From: Antedon mediterranea
Taxonomy: Eukaryota; Echinodermata; Crinoidea; Comatulida; Antedonidae
Assembly (NCBI RefSeq): GCF_964355755.1
Contig: NC_092672.1
Location: 8,556,001 to 8,620,000, forward strand
Length of the DNA stretch: 64,000 bases
Direction of reading: 5' to 3'
Below the pieces are notes generated by a model that saw nothing but the letters and a program-made list of their open reading frames with translations, made no database searches and was not told the DNA's origin. Positions 1 through 11,435 of the stretch are shown piece after piece; positions within the stretch are counted from its first letter, which is position 1; every line of letters starts with the position of its first letter. The position numbers and the translations under genes are program-made.

Positions 1-890
1 TTTCTTTATACAATTATCTATTAATACATTTTTTTTCAATAAATCCATCCAATTTAACATCTAATAGGCCTATGGGTTTGTCCTATTTTATTTTGGCTTT
101 GGGTTTATAAATATCTAGGCCCTATGATAAATTTGTATCTATGTTGTTTTTAATCTCTTTTAATCTTTTTTTTTTCATTAGATATTTACATAGTCTACTA
201 TTAGAGTTGCATTTGTTTTGATCAAACATATTCATTTAATAACGAACATTGCATGAATCATAAGTAAGTCACCTTATGATAAAAAGCATAAAATATTTAA
301 CGACTCGTGCATTATGTTACCAATCTTAGTACAAATATTGCACATTCCTTATGATTAGTTCATTATGAAAGACATTAATAAGATTGTTTTTATGATTACT
401 GTGTTGTTTAAATTTATACATTGAGAATTTAGCAATCCTAAATACAATTTTATTTATATTTATTATTTACAATTCAATTTTTGTGCATAAAATCCAAACG
501 AAACATGTTCAACTCTATATTTATCATTATATTTCGTCTCAGTTTATCCCATGGACAATTGATGATTTAAATTACCCAAAAAATTACCAATAAAAAAAAA
601 GAACAACATTATAAATACAAGCTTTCTGACAAAATAATACCGGTGATAACTGGTATAAAGCGAAATAAAGGAAACTCTAAACCAACAACGACAATGTTGA
701 AATAAAAGTATTGAACGATGAAGATGAGTAAATTCAAATTCAAATTAGTCCTCTTCTGGTCCCCATCATTCGACAAATGTTTTTCAAAAGAGTGAACGTT
801 TATATACAAATATCATATAGAAATGAGTGGCAATGTTATAAAAACAAATTTGTGTGAGTATTTACATTCCATTTGGTATTTTTTGTTTAG
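1..890. other. AT-rich upstream sequence, no recognised gene
   Basis: Non-coding AT-rich sequence upstream of the first recognised carboxypeptidase exon. The signal-peptide exon of that gene should lie here or left of the window. A short hydrophobic reading frame starting with ATG at about 504 was considered, but it has no donor site before its stop codon, so I do not call it. Confidence 0.5.
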
Positions 891-3800
891 GTACAAAGTA
901 TTTCGCATCACCCCAAATAGCGACGATGACATGAAAGCGCTAAAGAAACTGAAATCTGTTGTTGAAGATAAGGTATAGTAAACAGTTTTATTTTGGTTAT
1001 CACCATCTTAAAGTGAAATCTTATTCCTGGTTTTACACCGTTTGCGTGTTGGAATACATTTATACATATTTTTTTTGTATAGATTAACATTGTCTTTTTT
1101 TAATCATCATACATTTTTACTTGCGTTTACATGCATACTTATTTTACTTATGAGAAGCGAAATATTTGTTTTATATTTTAACATAGGTAGATTTCTGGCG
1201 AGACATCAGAGCAGTAGGCTCACCTGTAGATATAATGGTATCTCCACAAATGGAAAAGCTTCTTGCAAACATTGCCAAAGAGTACAAATTGGATGTTGAT
1301 GTTGCGATTGAAGACATTCAACCTCTCTTCGACGACCAGATGAAACACAGCAGAGAGATGTCCGCCAAAGGGATCATTGGTGGTGGTAGCTTTGATTATA
1401 CTGAGTATCACACTCTAGACGAGGTAAATCCCGAAGATTCAGAGTATTAGAAGCCAACAAATTACTAATATGTTTCATTTTATGATAAAAAATGCTCGTA
1501 GAATGTCTTTTGAGTCTTTGGCAGTAAAATGCATTGTTTCCAATTCGAAGATTCTTAAATATTTTAACTGTAACGTTGTTGTTCCAATATTGGTCAGCAC
1601 TATCAATATTTCCAATAAGTTAACTAATTTAAATTTCTATATAATTCAAGGTGTTTCCTTGCTTGATTGGTTCTGGGGTTTTAAATTTTACAGATTATAG
1701 TATATGAATAAAATATCACAATATCTTATTATAAGTAATACTGTATTGTTATCGAATACATTAGATAAACACGTGGATTGAAGATATTGTATCAACGTAT
1801 CCAGCCCTTGTTAAAAAAGTACCAGTTGGAAGTTCGTATGAAGGACGTAATATTTACGCATTAAAGGTAAGCTAAAACATATCTTATTAAAAATGTATTC
1901 AATGACAACGTATACTCTATATACGTTTTGTTAATTCTCATTAAAGATAGAGTAGGGCCTACATGAACTAAAAAGACACGTGATAAATATCGAACCGGAG
2001 ATGATAATGCATCCTGCGCTTTGGAAGCATTTCGAAGCAGTTTTTGTGGTTTCAAAGAAAAGCCTTTAGTACACCATTGCGCAAAATTATTTTAAAATAG
2101 GGAGAGAAGGGTCTGGATACCATCTCCAGAAAATTGTTCCCGTTTTTGTCATCATTATTGTCATGTTTATAAGGAGATAACAACAACATTTTTCAATAAG
2201 CAGTGCTGAAAATATATTTCCCCCAACCATTAAAGGTTGACAACAAAATGTGTTGTTTATTTTTTCCATTTAGCTTGGTAGTTCAAAATTAGATAAACCA
2301 ATCGTATGGCTTGAGGGTGGTATCCATTCACGTGAATGGGTATCTCCAGCAACAATGATCTATATCACACATGAGGTAAGAATTAGTTTATAATCCAACT
2401 CTGTTTTCGCGTCAGCAGAAGAGAGCGATCACTATGGGCCTGCTTCTGCTGCAACTGCTCAAAATACGGTATAAAAATACGGTATTTTTATACCGTATTT
2501 TTTAGTACCCCGTACTTGTTTGCATAGCTATCCTATTGAAACGTGTGTAAAACAGCTGACAGCGACAGAAAATCAAAACACGATGTTGACCTCATGTCGC
2601 AGGTAAACAAAACAAGGTATTTTATCCACAAATACGGTATACAAAATACGGTTTACAAAATACGGTTGACAAAATACGGTTTTTTTAATGAGCGCCGTGT
2701 CCGCTGCCAAAAACCCGTATATATACGGTATTCAAAAAATACCGTATTAAATACGGTATTTATTTGGAAGCAGAAACAGGGCCTATATAATAGATTTGCA
2801 ATATTTATCTATTTAAAATAGATAAATACATCTAGTCATTTTCGTCCGTACTTTACGACAAAATTGTGTATACAATAATGTCATTTCCTCATCATCTTTA
2901 TGCTAGACTAACTAGGCCTATTTAATTTGTTTACGTTCAGCTTGTTTCAAAGTATGGCAAAGACACTGACATTACAACTTTGATGGATGGATTACACTTC
3001 TACATCATACCAGTTTTTAATGTTGATGGATACGAATACACTTGGACATCAGTAGGTCTATATTTATTACTTAGGCTTATACCGCAGTCAATAATACTGT
3101 AGGTTACATAAACATAGATATATTAACTTTATTCGTCAATTTTTTGAAAATTGTCTTCTTTGGCAAGATAGGATATGAAATACATTTAAAATACTTATAA
3201 AAAAGACATTACAAATATTGCAACAATTAAAATACCGAATTAAAAAGTTCTCTTAAATTGTGTTGCGTTTGGAACAAACGATAATGTAAAACGTGAATTG
3301 TTTGATTTACTAATTCTGCCATATTTACTAATTCTGCCATATTTGTTGCTAACAAATCCATTGTGTAATGAATGAAAGCGGTTTTCCATAGTTTCATTAC
3401 GGTAACTTTCTTTAGATTTTTGTTTCTCGTACACATCACTAACAGTATATCTCCTTAATTTTTAGTAGTAAACAATCACATTTTGTCAGTTTTCATCAAC
3501 TCTGAAATGTTTTTATTATTAAAGATCCTTACATATAATAGGCAAAGATACGGCGTATTTATAGTTAATCTAGAAACAATAAAGATGAGGAAATCTGTGA
3601 TCTATGAGTATGGGAAAAAGCTGGGCAGCCTCAACCCAGATTCGAACTAGGAACCTTCTACATGATATGCAGATGTCTTTTAACCACTAAAAAGATAATT
3701 AACACTAACATTAACTTTCAGGACCGCATGTGGCGCAAAACAAGATCTCCAAACAACCGATGCGTTGGTACTGATCCCAACCGCAACTGGGATTATCACT

Positions 3801-5214
3801 GGAGTGGTAAGTTATAAATTACGAGGGAAATTTGTATTTTTCTTACGAGTACTCATATATTTATTACATCTAAAAAATGGCACCTTCTTTTCGAATTGGT
3901 GGGAGTAAGGGGTCAGGACCCCGATGATACGCCTCTCTCCCTAACCCCCAGATAGGAGTGCCTTAACATCACCACCCAGATGAAAAAGCAACGAATACTA
4001 AGAATAATTTAATAAGTAATGACACGTAATAAGAAAACGTAATATAAATTTGGAGATTTTTGTGGTGTAAGTGAGAATTACAATGTTTTATATTCACATT
4101 TACACCCACAGAAAATGAAACAATACAGATTCAAATTCTGATTCAAATTTTCACAGATCCAGGAGCAAGTGCAAATCCATGTAGTGATCTATATTACGGT
4201 TCTAACGCATTTTCTGAGATCGAATTAAAGAGCGTCACCAATTACATGAACCCCTTGAAGGAGGACATCAGAGTCTTTATTGATTTTCACGCCTACTCTC
4301 AGATGTGGATGTCACCATGGTCGTACACGAAAGATCTACCAGATACTGAGGACTACAACGACCAGATCAATCTACAAGCTAAAGCCGTGGAAGCTCTGAC
4401 TGCAGTTTACGGTACCAAATACACGCAAGGAACGATTGCTAACACAATCTGTACGTAATCGTCCTAAAAGTTGGTTCCCATAGGACGCAAGGACATAAGA
4501 GCAACGCAATTGATTTTACCAATGAAATGCGATAGTTCGAATAATCAATCGCTTGTCATTGGTAAAATTGCTAATGTGCTTGCGTTACCCTACTGGGAAC
4601 TAGGCATTGTTGGGACGTAATACAAGGACGTAAACACAACACATGTAATTTTACCAATCACGGCGCGATAGATAATCCGTACTGTCGCTTGTCTATACTA
4701 ACTTTCGTTGTGCGTACGTTGTCCTTACGTTGCATCCAAATGGGAACCAAACCAGAAAAAAATCATTCAATTTATTCAATATAGGCCTACGGTATTCCGC
4801 GGCACAAAATAATGGATTTCCGGAAAAAAACAAGAACACATGCAATGAAGGTCAACATTAAAGAAAATTAAAGTTCAATAAAACTATTTCTAACATTTAA
4901 CCATCATTTACAACCGAACTGTTTTAATCTCCGTCAACAAAAAGTAAACTGTGGCAGAATAACTTATTGTTTGACTGATATGTCATTTGAAATTCATAAA
5001 TTACAAATAAATTGTCTTTATATTTTTTTCAGACGAAGCATCTGGGTCTAGCATCGACTGGGCTTACGGTACACTAGGCGTTAAATACTCATATGCCGTG
5101 GAGCTTCGTGATGAGGGAACATATGGCTTCACCCTACCCGCTAGGTTTATTGAACCAACAGCTATAGAAACGTTCGAAGCGGTAAAAGTGATTGCTAACA
5201 AAGTTAATTACTAA
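891..5214 (+). CDS. Zinc procarboxypeptidase (M14A, A-type), 5' exon missing
   Basis: Secreted metallo-exopeptidase zymogen that removes C-terminal residues. Eight exons with GT-AG borders: 891-972, 1187-1423, 1765-1866, 2274-2375, 2941-3051, 3722-3806, 4157-4450 and 5033-5214 (TAA), giving about 397 residues. The first two encode the activation propeptide (starting YKVFRITP). In the enzyme domain, zinc ligands His69 and Glu72 (bovine CPA numbering) lie in GGIHSREW and His196 in FIDFHAYS. Arg127 is in RMWRKTR, Asn144-Arg145 in DPNRNW, Tyr248 in TIYEASG and catalytic Glu270 in VELRDEG. Both cysteines of the conserved disulfide are present (RCVGTD, NPCSD). The residue aligned to position 255 is Ile, as in A-type enzymes preferring hydrophobic C-termini. 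The signal-peptide exon is not seen; the first base of 891 completes a split codon. All frames are open. It is a paralogue of the gene at 11436-18162. Confidence 0.95.
2436..2786. mobile_element. MITE with inverted ends and ATACGGTAT-rich interior
   Basis: The left end reads GGGCCTGCTTCTGCTGC and the right end, reverse-complemented, GGCCCTGTTTCTGCTTCC. The interior is packed with direct and inverted copies of AATACGGTAT. The inverted termini suggest a non-autonomous DNA transposon, possibly hAT-like, in an intron of the carboxypeptidase. No clean target duplication was found. The coding-looking frame across it is just this repeat. Confidence 0.6.
3618..3695 (-). mobile_element. tRNA-derived SINE fragment
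   Basis: On the minus strand a run of CTGCATATCATGTAGAAGG is followed by TAGTTCGAATCTGGG, a B-box-like promoter element preceded by an anticodon-arm-like stretch. It has no complete cloverleaf, so it is a SINE remnant rather than a tRNA gene. A related fragment lies at 9730-9790. Confidence 0.45.
4471..4750. mobile_element. Two adjacent MITEs, GGTTCCCA..GGACGCAA family
   Basis: One copy spans about 4471-4603: it starts TTGGTTCCCATAGGACGCAA and ends with the inverted CTACTGGGAACTAGGC. A second, more decayed copy spans about 4612-4750 and ends ATGGGAACCAAAC. Both are imperfect palindromes with a CCAAT-like TTTTACCAATxA word near each arm. They lie 20 bp after the donor of the 4157-4450 exon. 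Relatives are at 11286-11421 and 11962-12098. Confidence 0.7.
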
Positions 5215-5239
5215 TCACGCCTGATTAAACTTACTCTTC

Positions 5240-5245
5240 AATAAA
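5240..5245 (+). terminator. Polyadenylation signal AATAAA of carboxypeptidase 1
   Basis: A canonical AATAAA begins 26 bases after the TAA stop, suggesting a very short 3' untranslated region. Confidence 0.6.
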
Positions 5246-5633
5246 AACTCTCGATTATACTTCATTTTCTTGTTTGTATCCAACTCTGTTAAATGTCCGG
5301 CCTCTAGTAGAAGTACTATCTACTATATGGAGACCATAATAATATGAAACAATACTTTATTTTGTCGAATTTGACATGGTATTTGTGGGCCATTTAGGAT
5401 ACGCATCATACCTACAATTAAATTACATTATTATTTTTCTCTTGTTAAACTATAGACACTTCAAATAAAACTGAATTACAGATCATAAAACATGACTGTG
5501 TGTGTTTTAATGTTTACTCTCCATTTACATTCCTAAAGACATTTACAGAATTTTTCTTGAAAATGCCCTTAACCAGTTATTATAAAACAAACAGCAAAAG
5601 TAGAAAAATTTCGAATTTCACTCGAAGTATGAT

Positions 5634-5639
5634 TTTATT
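5634..5639 (-). terminator. AATAAA overlapping the stop codon of the tocopherol-cyclase-like gene
   Basis: On the minus strand the last codons read CTC AAA TAA AAT, so the stop lies inside AATAAA. If used, the 3' untranslated region would be only about 15-30 bases. Confidence 0.35.
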
Positions 5640-8060
5640 TGAGTATTCTGTGATATATATAAGATGAATTTATGTTTCGTTTTTGCTTACATGGATTTTC
5701 GTGACAAAGGTAACGCCCACCAAATTCAAGAGCAGAGATTTGAAATGTCTGCTGATCAATAACATCTTGTTCGCTAAATTTTTGAAAAATTGATTTGCGT
5801 TTGTAGATTTTCAAAATTGTAGTAGCTTGATAACTTTCAACAAGAACTGGTTTGAACCCTTGCGCCGTCGGCCCTCTAAGACAGGTACCAAGAGTAGCTA
5901 CCGGGGCGGTAACATTGTACACAACACGATAATAAATCGAATTGATGGTAAACGATGCAATTCCTTTACAGCCATCGATCGAATTAGTAAGAAGCGAGTT
6001 GTCCACTCGGAGGTCTAGTTCAATGCTTTTGTTGTAGTTTCTATAACCAAATAAATGAGCAGGAATATCTACGTAACCAACAAACTGAATTACTCCGAAT
6101 GAACCAGAAACAGCAGCACCTGGTTTGACGGCCTGAGTCCAGACCCATGCGGGTGGGAAACCTTCACCCCAATTCTTCTCCTGATGCATAAACGCAGAAC
6201 CGTGGATTGTCTCACCACTTGATGTATTCGTCCACGTGTATTGACCGAACGTATACGGACTGTACACAAACCAATGCAGAGGCAGAAACGGTAGTTTACC
6301 AAGCCAGCCTTCAGGACCTGAAGTTAAAAATGAAAGACATACCTACGTGTGAAGAAAAAATGTATAAACTACAAATATTTATTATGTTTTGATAGTTCCT
6401 GTATAACTAATGATGATGAAACTGCGTACAGAAATGAGGTCACGCATGTTATTAAATGGTACTCTGACAATCATCTTATTTTAAATGCTAAGAAAACTAA
6501 AGAAATGATTTTTGACTTTTGGAGAAACAACAAAGATATAGAACAATTCATTGTTAACAATGAATGCGTATCTAGAACAACAGAGTACAAATACTTGGGT
6601 GTAACTATAGACGATCAATTTAGTTGGAACAAGCATACCCAAAGTGTCTATTCTAAAGCTAGTTAACGCCAATTTTTTCTTAGGAAGCTGAAGAAATTTA
6701 ATGTTTGACAAGATACGCTGTTCCTATTTTACCAAAGTGTAATCAAATCTGTTATGTTCTGTTGTATTGCCTGGTATTTAAAATTAACTAAGAAAAACAA
6801 ATATTTAAAATAACTAAAGCAGCATATAAAATAATTGGCGTAGAATTTGAAAGTATAGGTAATCTTTGTGATAAAACGGCTCTTAATAAATTAGAAGGGA
6901 TAATTAAAGATGTGACTCATCCACTAAATAGTATTGTAATTTTTAATATATCTGGTAAAATTCGGCAATGCAAAGTTAAATCCAACCGTTTTAGAGACTC
7001 TTATTTCCCATATGCTTGTCTATATAATGTACATTTTCAAGAGATAATTAGTTAAGGTGTTACGTTTTTATATATTGTGTTTTAAATTGTATTGTATCTC
7101 TGTTTGTAAGCTCAGGAAAATAAATTTCCACTAAGTAATATTATGTGACAATAAATTGAATCTTGAAATATAATTAATTAATTGTCATTTGTTGCTCGCT
7201 GTTTGAAAAATACGTCGCCTTGTAGCCTATCCCTGCTGTATTACTATTTAGAACAATCAATTTGGAACTGTTACGCCTCACATTCAGCTGCGATTATGTC
7301 GTATATGATGCCTATATAAATCAGTTATGCCATTGTCACTTTATTAGTCACAGTGGTTTGAATGCTGTTTTTTTTCACAAACAAGCTCCAATTATTTACA
7401 ATTTACAACAATTACATTTTTTCATTAGAAATTTTTGCGTTTATAATGCTACACATTGCTGTTTCTGTACGATCTTCTATCATCTATGCGATGGTAACAC
7501 AAAATGAGGTAAAAAGAAGTCAATGCTACACTACTTTTTATAAATGTACTGAAAACACTAACAAAAATATTTAAGAGATCTTTACCTGTGCCATCACTTT
7601 TCCAAAATGTCGGTTTTCCAAATTTCCCCTCAAGACGAATTTCTTCTATTGTAAAATCAAAATTCGTTTGATTTTCTGAAACATTGAAATACCCATTCTG
7701 TGTAGCTTTCCATATAAAGTTTGCTGGCGGTGGACTGTAAAACGCAGGGTTCCTATCGACCTCTTTCGTTCCATTCAACTTCACCGATATATCTTTCAAA
7801 TCGGGATATGCTTCCTTTGCCGAGATAGATCCAGTACAGTTGCTGCTTTTTAGAATTCCGAGATAGGTTAACGGATATTCTGTGTCTGTGTAGTTAAGTA
7901 CACGCCCGAAAAGAACGCCATAAGACTGCTGCATATGTTCATCAACAAGACGAGCGTACCAGCCTTCGACAAATGGACCTTCTTCTGGAAAAACATGCGG
8001 ATCATTTTGGTTTCCCTGAGCCAAGCACAGAATAACACTCACTATAACAATATACAACAT
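5635..8060 (-). CDS. Secreted tocopherol-cyclase-like protein, two exons
   Basis: Exon 1 runs 8060-7586 and exon 2 6317-5635, joined by a GTAAAG donor and a TTCAG acceptor in phase 1; the product is 385 residues. The ATG at 8060 is chosen because it opens a signal peptide (MLYIVIVSVILCLAQG). The mature N-terminus has FVEGWYARLVD, the middle HGSAFMHQEKNWGEGFP followed by WVWTQA, and the C-terminus TTILKIYKR then ALEFGGRYLC. This order (EGWY, EKNWG, W.W.Q, then a C-terminal strand ending EhGG) matches the two-lobed lipocalin-like fold of plant and cyanobacterial tocopherol cyclases, and 385 residues is close to their length. About nine N-glycosylation sequons support secretion, unlike the plastid plant enzymes. 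Catalytic activity on tocopherol precursors is not implied. It converges on carboxypeptidase 1, 421 bp away. Confidence 0.8.
6340..7168 (+). mobile_element. 5'-truncated LINE: reverse-transcriptase C-terminal part and 3' tail
   Basis: The frame 6349-6666 encodes a reverse-transcriptase thumb-like segment, with NHLILNAKKTKEMIFDF then EYKYLGVTIDDQFSW. The downstream sequence continues the family pattern only in broken frames with several stops. The copy ends with a 3' tail ending ATTATGTGACAATAAATTGA at about 7158. The same tail occurs at 59330-59425. It sits in the intron of the tocopherol-cyclase-like gene, antisense to it, and is a dead copy. Confidence 0.8.
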
Positions 8061-8106
8061 GCTTACGGTCTTATTAATTTGCACTGTTTAACAGTAGAAT
8101 ATCAAG

Positions 8107-8118
8107 CTTATATTTAAA
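8107..8118 (-). promoter_or_regulatory. Possible TATA box for the tocopherol-cyclase-like gene
   Basis: On the minus strand TTTAAATATAAG lies about 48 bases before the ATG at 8060, a reasonable distance for a TATA box with a short leader. No other promoter element was identified. Confidence 0.4.
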
Positions 8119-10430
8119 CGTGGCATCAGCTGATATATAGTTTAAATGTTATCAGTAAAAAGTTCAAGGTTTAATACAATTGCAAATGACAAGACAAAAC
8201 GTGGTAATTTAAAGTGATACGTCATTTATGCGGAGAGTACATTATGTAACGATGTAGGCCTATGGAAAATGTAGGCCTACAACGCGCGCTTCCAAACCGA
8301 AAAAAAGAAAGCCACTCAGAGAGTGCATACCTCCACCTACTGTAAACTTCTCCTACATAAGATTTCTCCGGGAAAAAAAAATTATATATATTTGTGTGTG
8401 TCTTAATGCTGTGTGCGATTTAGGCTAATTTCACTACAAGCATGTGTATGCGAATTTGGTGTAATGGTTATGTAACCAGGTTATGTAACAAGCCTTTCAA
8501 CTAACAATAGATTCTGTTGACTAACAGCAGAACAGCAACGCCAAAAACATACGGGTGAATTTGAAAAGAAATAGGTTTTTTAAAACTACTCGTATCAAAA
8601 AACCTGTAAATTAAATCAATTTATGTTTTAAAATTACAAATCATAATAACTCTTGCCTCTTGGACAAGTAGTTTTCGGGAAACGCAATTTCAGTTTACTT
8701 GTTATTTTAAGACTGCTCGCCGGGCTTTTGAAAATTCTGTCCTATCTTTTAACACTAGGAGGTCTGAAAATTATACTAAAAAGTGATCCAGAATTGGGAG
8801 CGTGGTCCGGATTGCCTTGACCACATATCTATTTGTATTTGTAATATCATTTTGGAAAAGATCTTGTAATTACTTTTTAAGTAATCCTGCTAACAAACAA
8901 ACACAAGACAAGCGCGATCGACTACATATACCTCCTTGGCGGAGGAAAACTATAGGATGGCCATTCATGCTGCCTTGATAAAAAATAACGTCACGATTTG
9001 TAAGAGCATGATGTCGATGTTATTGATCATGACGTCATTTGATTGGATTTAGAAACAAACTGTATCATGTTTATCAAAGACGCATACGTTATCCTATTGT
9101 AGTCCAAACATTTCTCATTTATTTTGTTTTATGTAAGAAAAATCTATTTTTCGCCGTTCGTATAAATAGCTAAATTCATAAATAAATTAATTAGGCCTAT
9201 AAATAATTGAACGGTTCACGGACGTGTGAACGGTACCTTAATGACAATAACCATCTCTCAATTGCCGCCTTCAACGAGTTGAAGATTTTGCAACTTATAT
9301 GCCTACTAGAAATAGTGTGAAAGTGGCTGTATGTGTGAACTAGTAAACCGAGGTAACTCATAATCGTCTCAAAAGATGTAGGCCTACTAGGTGCACACGA
9401 GCATTTTGTGTTATTACTGGACCAGTGGATAGTCCTACCAACAGAACGAGGTGGCTCTAACTCTTGCCGATATTAATTATGGCTACAGTTACGGTTTCAC
9501 TGTCTTAAACAGTCTTTTGAATGTATATTGTTTCCTTACCATGCAAATTCAGCAGATTTGCTGCCAATTGGTTTTTTTTTAATAAAGAAATAAAGAAATA
9601 AAGAAATAAAGAAAACGCTCGGAACTTACTCATTAATATTAATAATAATAATATACAGATTTCTAGAGCGCACTTCGCCGCCAAAGGTGTGCTCAAGGTT
9701 CACACTATTTAGTCTTCATACAGTAGCACTTTGAAAAAGGCGCGATTCTAACTCGAACCCTTCTGCTTGATATGCAGATTTAACAATGGGGCCTTCCCGT
9801 TTATAACACCCTTATTCTCGCAGATTTTCTCATCTTCCTTGTTTATTTATATCACCGGGTGGTTTGAATTTCTTCTAATTTCTGTAAAATTTAAGATAAT
9901 TATTGATATAAAAAAACAATCTTCATCCAAACTGAAGTTTATATCATGCAGTAGTTATTTTATATGGTTATTTATTTAGGGCCAGGTAATAATACTGCTC
10001 CTCAATATCTAATATCTATAGAAAACTACACGGTTTTTTCTTCATTTTGTTATTAATCATTTTCACTATTAATCAATTAACAAAAAACAGGTTAAACATA
10101 AACAGCAGATTAACACAAAAGAAAACCCATTCCAATTTTTTTCTCGTTTGATCAATTCACCTGTACTGTTCAAATTTACAACTTAAAACCATAAGCCTAG
10201 TTAATAATATATATAACATAAGGCACATTAACAATACACCGTAAATTCCTCATAACCATCCAAAAATGTGAATGTAATAATAGAGTTTAAATCATATAGG
10301 TGCAAAATATTCTTAACCGTTGAAAAATATGAATATAATGGGAAATTCTTCGGTAAAACTATCGGATCACAACACTTTGTTTATTTTAGACCAATGATGT
10401 TATAGAAAGCTACATCATGATCTGAACAGT
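8119..10430. other. Intergenic region with repeat debris
   Basis: No gene is seen. It contains motifs common in dispersed repeats: CACTCAGAGAGTGCATACC at about 8314 and ATACCTCCTTGGCGGAGG at about 8927, which may bound one decayed element. There is a short (AAAGAAAT)n run at 9587-9614 and a tRNA-like B-box fragment on the minus strand at about 9730-9790 (GGGTTCGAGTTAGAATC). Confidence 0.5.
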
Positions 10431-10439
10431 AATGTAATG

Positions 10440-10985
10440 TACTCTGGTTAATTCTTTGGTATATGATGGTACCGTGTTCTCGCCTGACGCACAAACATGT
10501 GAAACAAAGAAAAGAGAGAAGAGATTTTTATCTAGCTAGTCTAATGTATAAATGTATCCACGGCCTTGCGCCAACCAGATTGACAAATGAAATTGAACTA
10601 ACTGGGAATGTACACGCCCATTCAACGCGTGGAGTAGACAACTTAAATGTTGTTATACCACATTATACCCGCAGCAAAATGGATTCGTCTTTTAAAGTTG
10701 CAGGCGGAAAAATATGGAATGACTTGCAAGCTGATATAAAACATTCACCCACGATTATGTCCTTTAAAGCTAGATACAGATCTCATTTCTTTTCATAACA
10801 TCTAACTTCCAGTTTATAATTTTTGTTGCTTTTATTATTAATTGTAATTGTATTAGATTTAAATTTGTATCCGTTTTTGTCGACAGGACCACAATGCAAA
10901 ACAAGTTTATTTCTACTTGATTGTGTTTTATCCTGTATAAATATGTTGTTAAATAAAAATAAATAAATGAATAAATAAAAAATAA
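10440..10985 (+). mobile_element. LINE fragment: C-terminal end of a reverse-transcriptase ORF and A-rich tail
   Basis: The frame 10463-10798 has the usual end of CR1/L2-type ORF2 proteins: FYLASLMYKCIHGLAPTRL, then RSKMDSSFKVAGGKIWNDL, then FKARYRSHFF and a stop. About 145 bases later it ends in a (AAATAAAT)n-like tail at 10954-10985. It is 5'-truncated and clearly of a different family from the copy at 6340-7168. Confidence 0.8.
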
Positions 10986-11227
10986 CAATAGATGTTGTCC
11001 TCGCGAAATGCACGAGTGTTACACGCGATGTAATATAATTGTCATTGAACATGCAGTCTGTGCTTTATATCAGTCGTCATTATGCTTTTTGCTTGCAATC
11101 ATATTACTGTACTTTTGTACTGTACTTATTTGATGACATCACTGAATATATTGAACTTATAATAATTAGAAAAAGGTTTGTCTACATGAAAACACAAAAT
11201 ACACAATATTGATTTTGCTTAATATTA

Positions 11228-11233
11228 TTTATT
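11228..11233 (-). terminator. Candidate polyadenylation signal of carboxypeptidase 2
   Basis: AATAAA on the minus strand, about 200 bases after the stop at 11436. A degenerate MITE (11286-11421) lies between, so the untranslated region would contain it. Confidence 0.3.
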
Positions 11234-11285
11234 GATTGAAGGTAACATTTCACAGAAGTAAATGATCTCATGTGTGTAATCTTAA

Positions 11286-11421
11286 TTCCCATTAAAGACG
11301 ATGCGCAAGGACGTAGCGTACGTAACACAAGGACATATAGACGCAACGCAAACGCGTGTTGATCAATTACAAGCGACAGTTCAAATAATCCATTGCTTGT
11401 GATTGTTCAATCACTTACGTC
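11286..11421. mobile_element. Degenerate MITE, GGTTCCCA..GGACGCAA family
   Basis: It shares AAGGACxTAxxxGCAACGCAA and the central CGACAGTTCAAATAATCCAT(T)GCTTGTGATTG core with the copies at 4471-4603 and 11962-12098, but the termini are eroded. It lies directly beside the last exon of carboxypeptidase 2, in its predicted 3' untranslated region. Confidence 0.6.
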
Positions 11422-11435
11422 TCTGGAAAGTATCA

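Noticed and set aside
504-570. Hydrophobic ATG frame as the missing signal-peptide exon of carboxypeptidase 1
   Set aside because: No GT donor occurs before its stop, and it cannot supply the split codon needed at 891.
2543-2821. 92-residue plus-strand frame
   Set aside because: It is a translation of the ATACGGTAT repeat inside a MITE.
3618-3695. tRNA gene on the minus strand
   Set aside because: Only a B-box and a partial anticodon arm are present; no cloverleaf can be completed.
10463-10798. 111-residue plus-strand frame as a host gene
   Set aside because: YKCIHGLAP and the WNDL..FKARYRSHFF ending are standard LINE C-terminal sequence.
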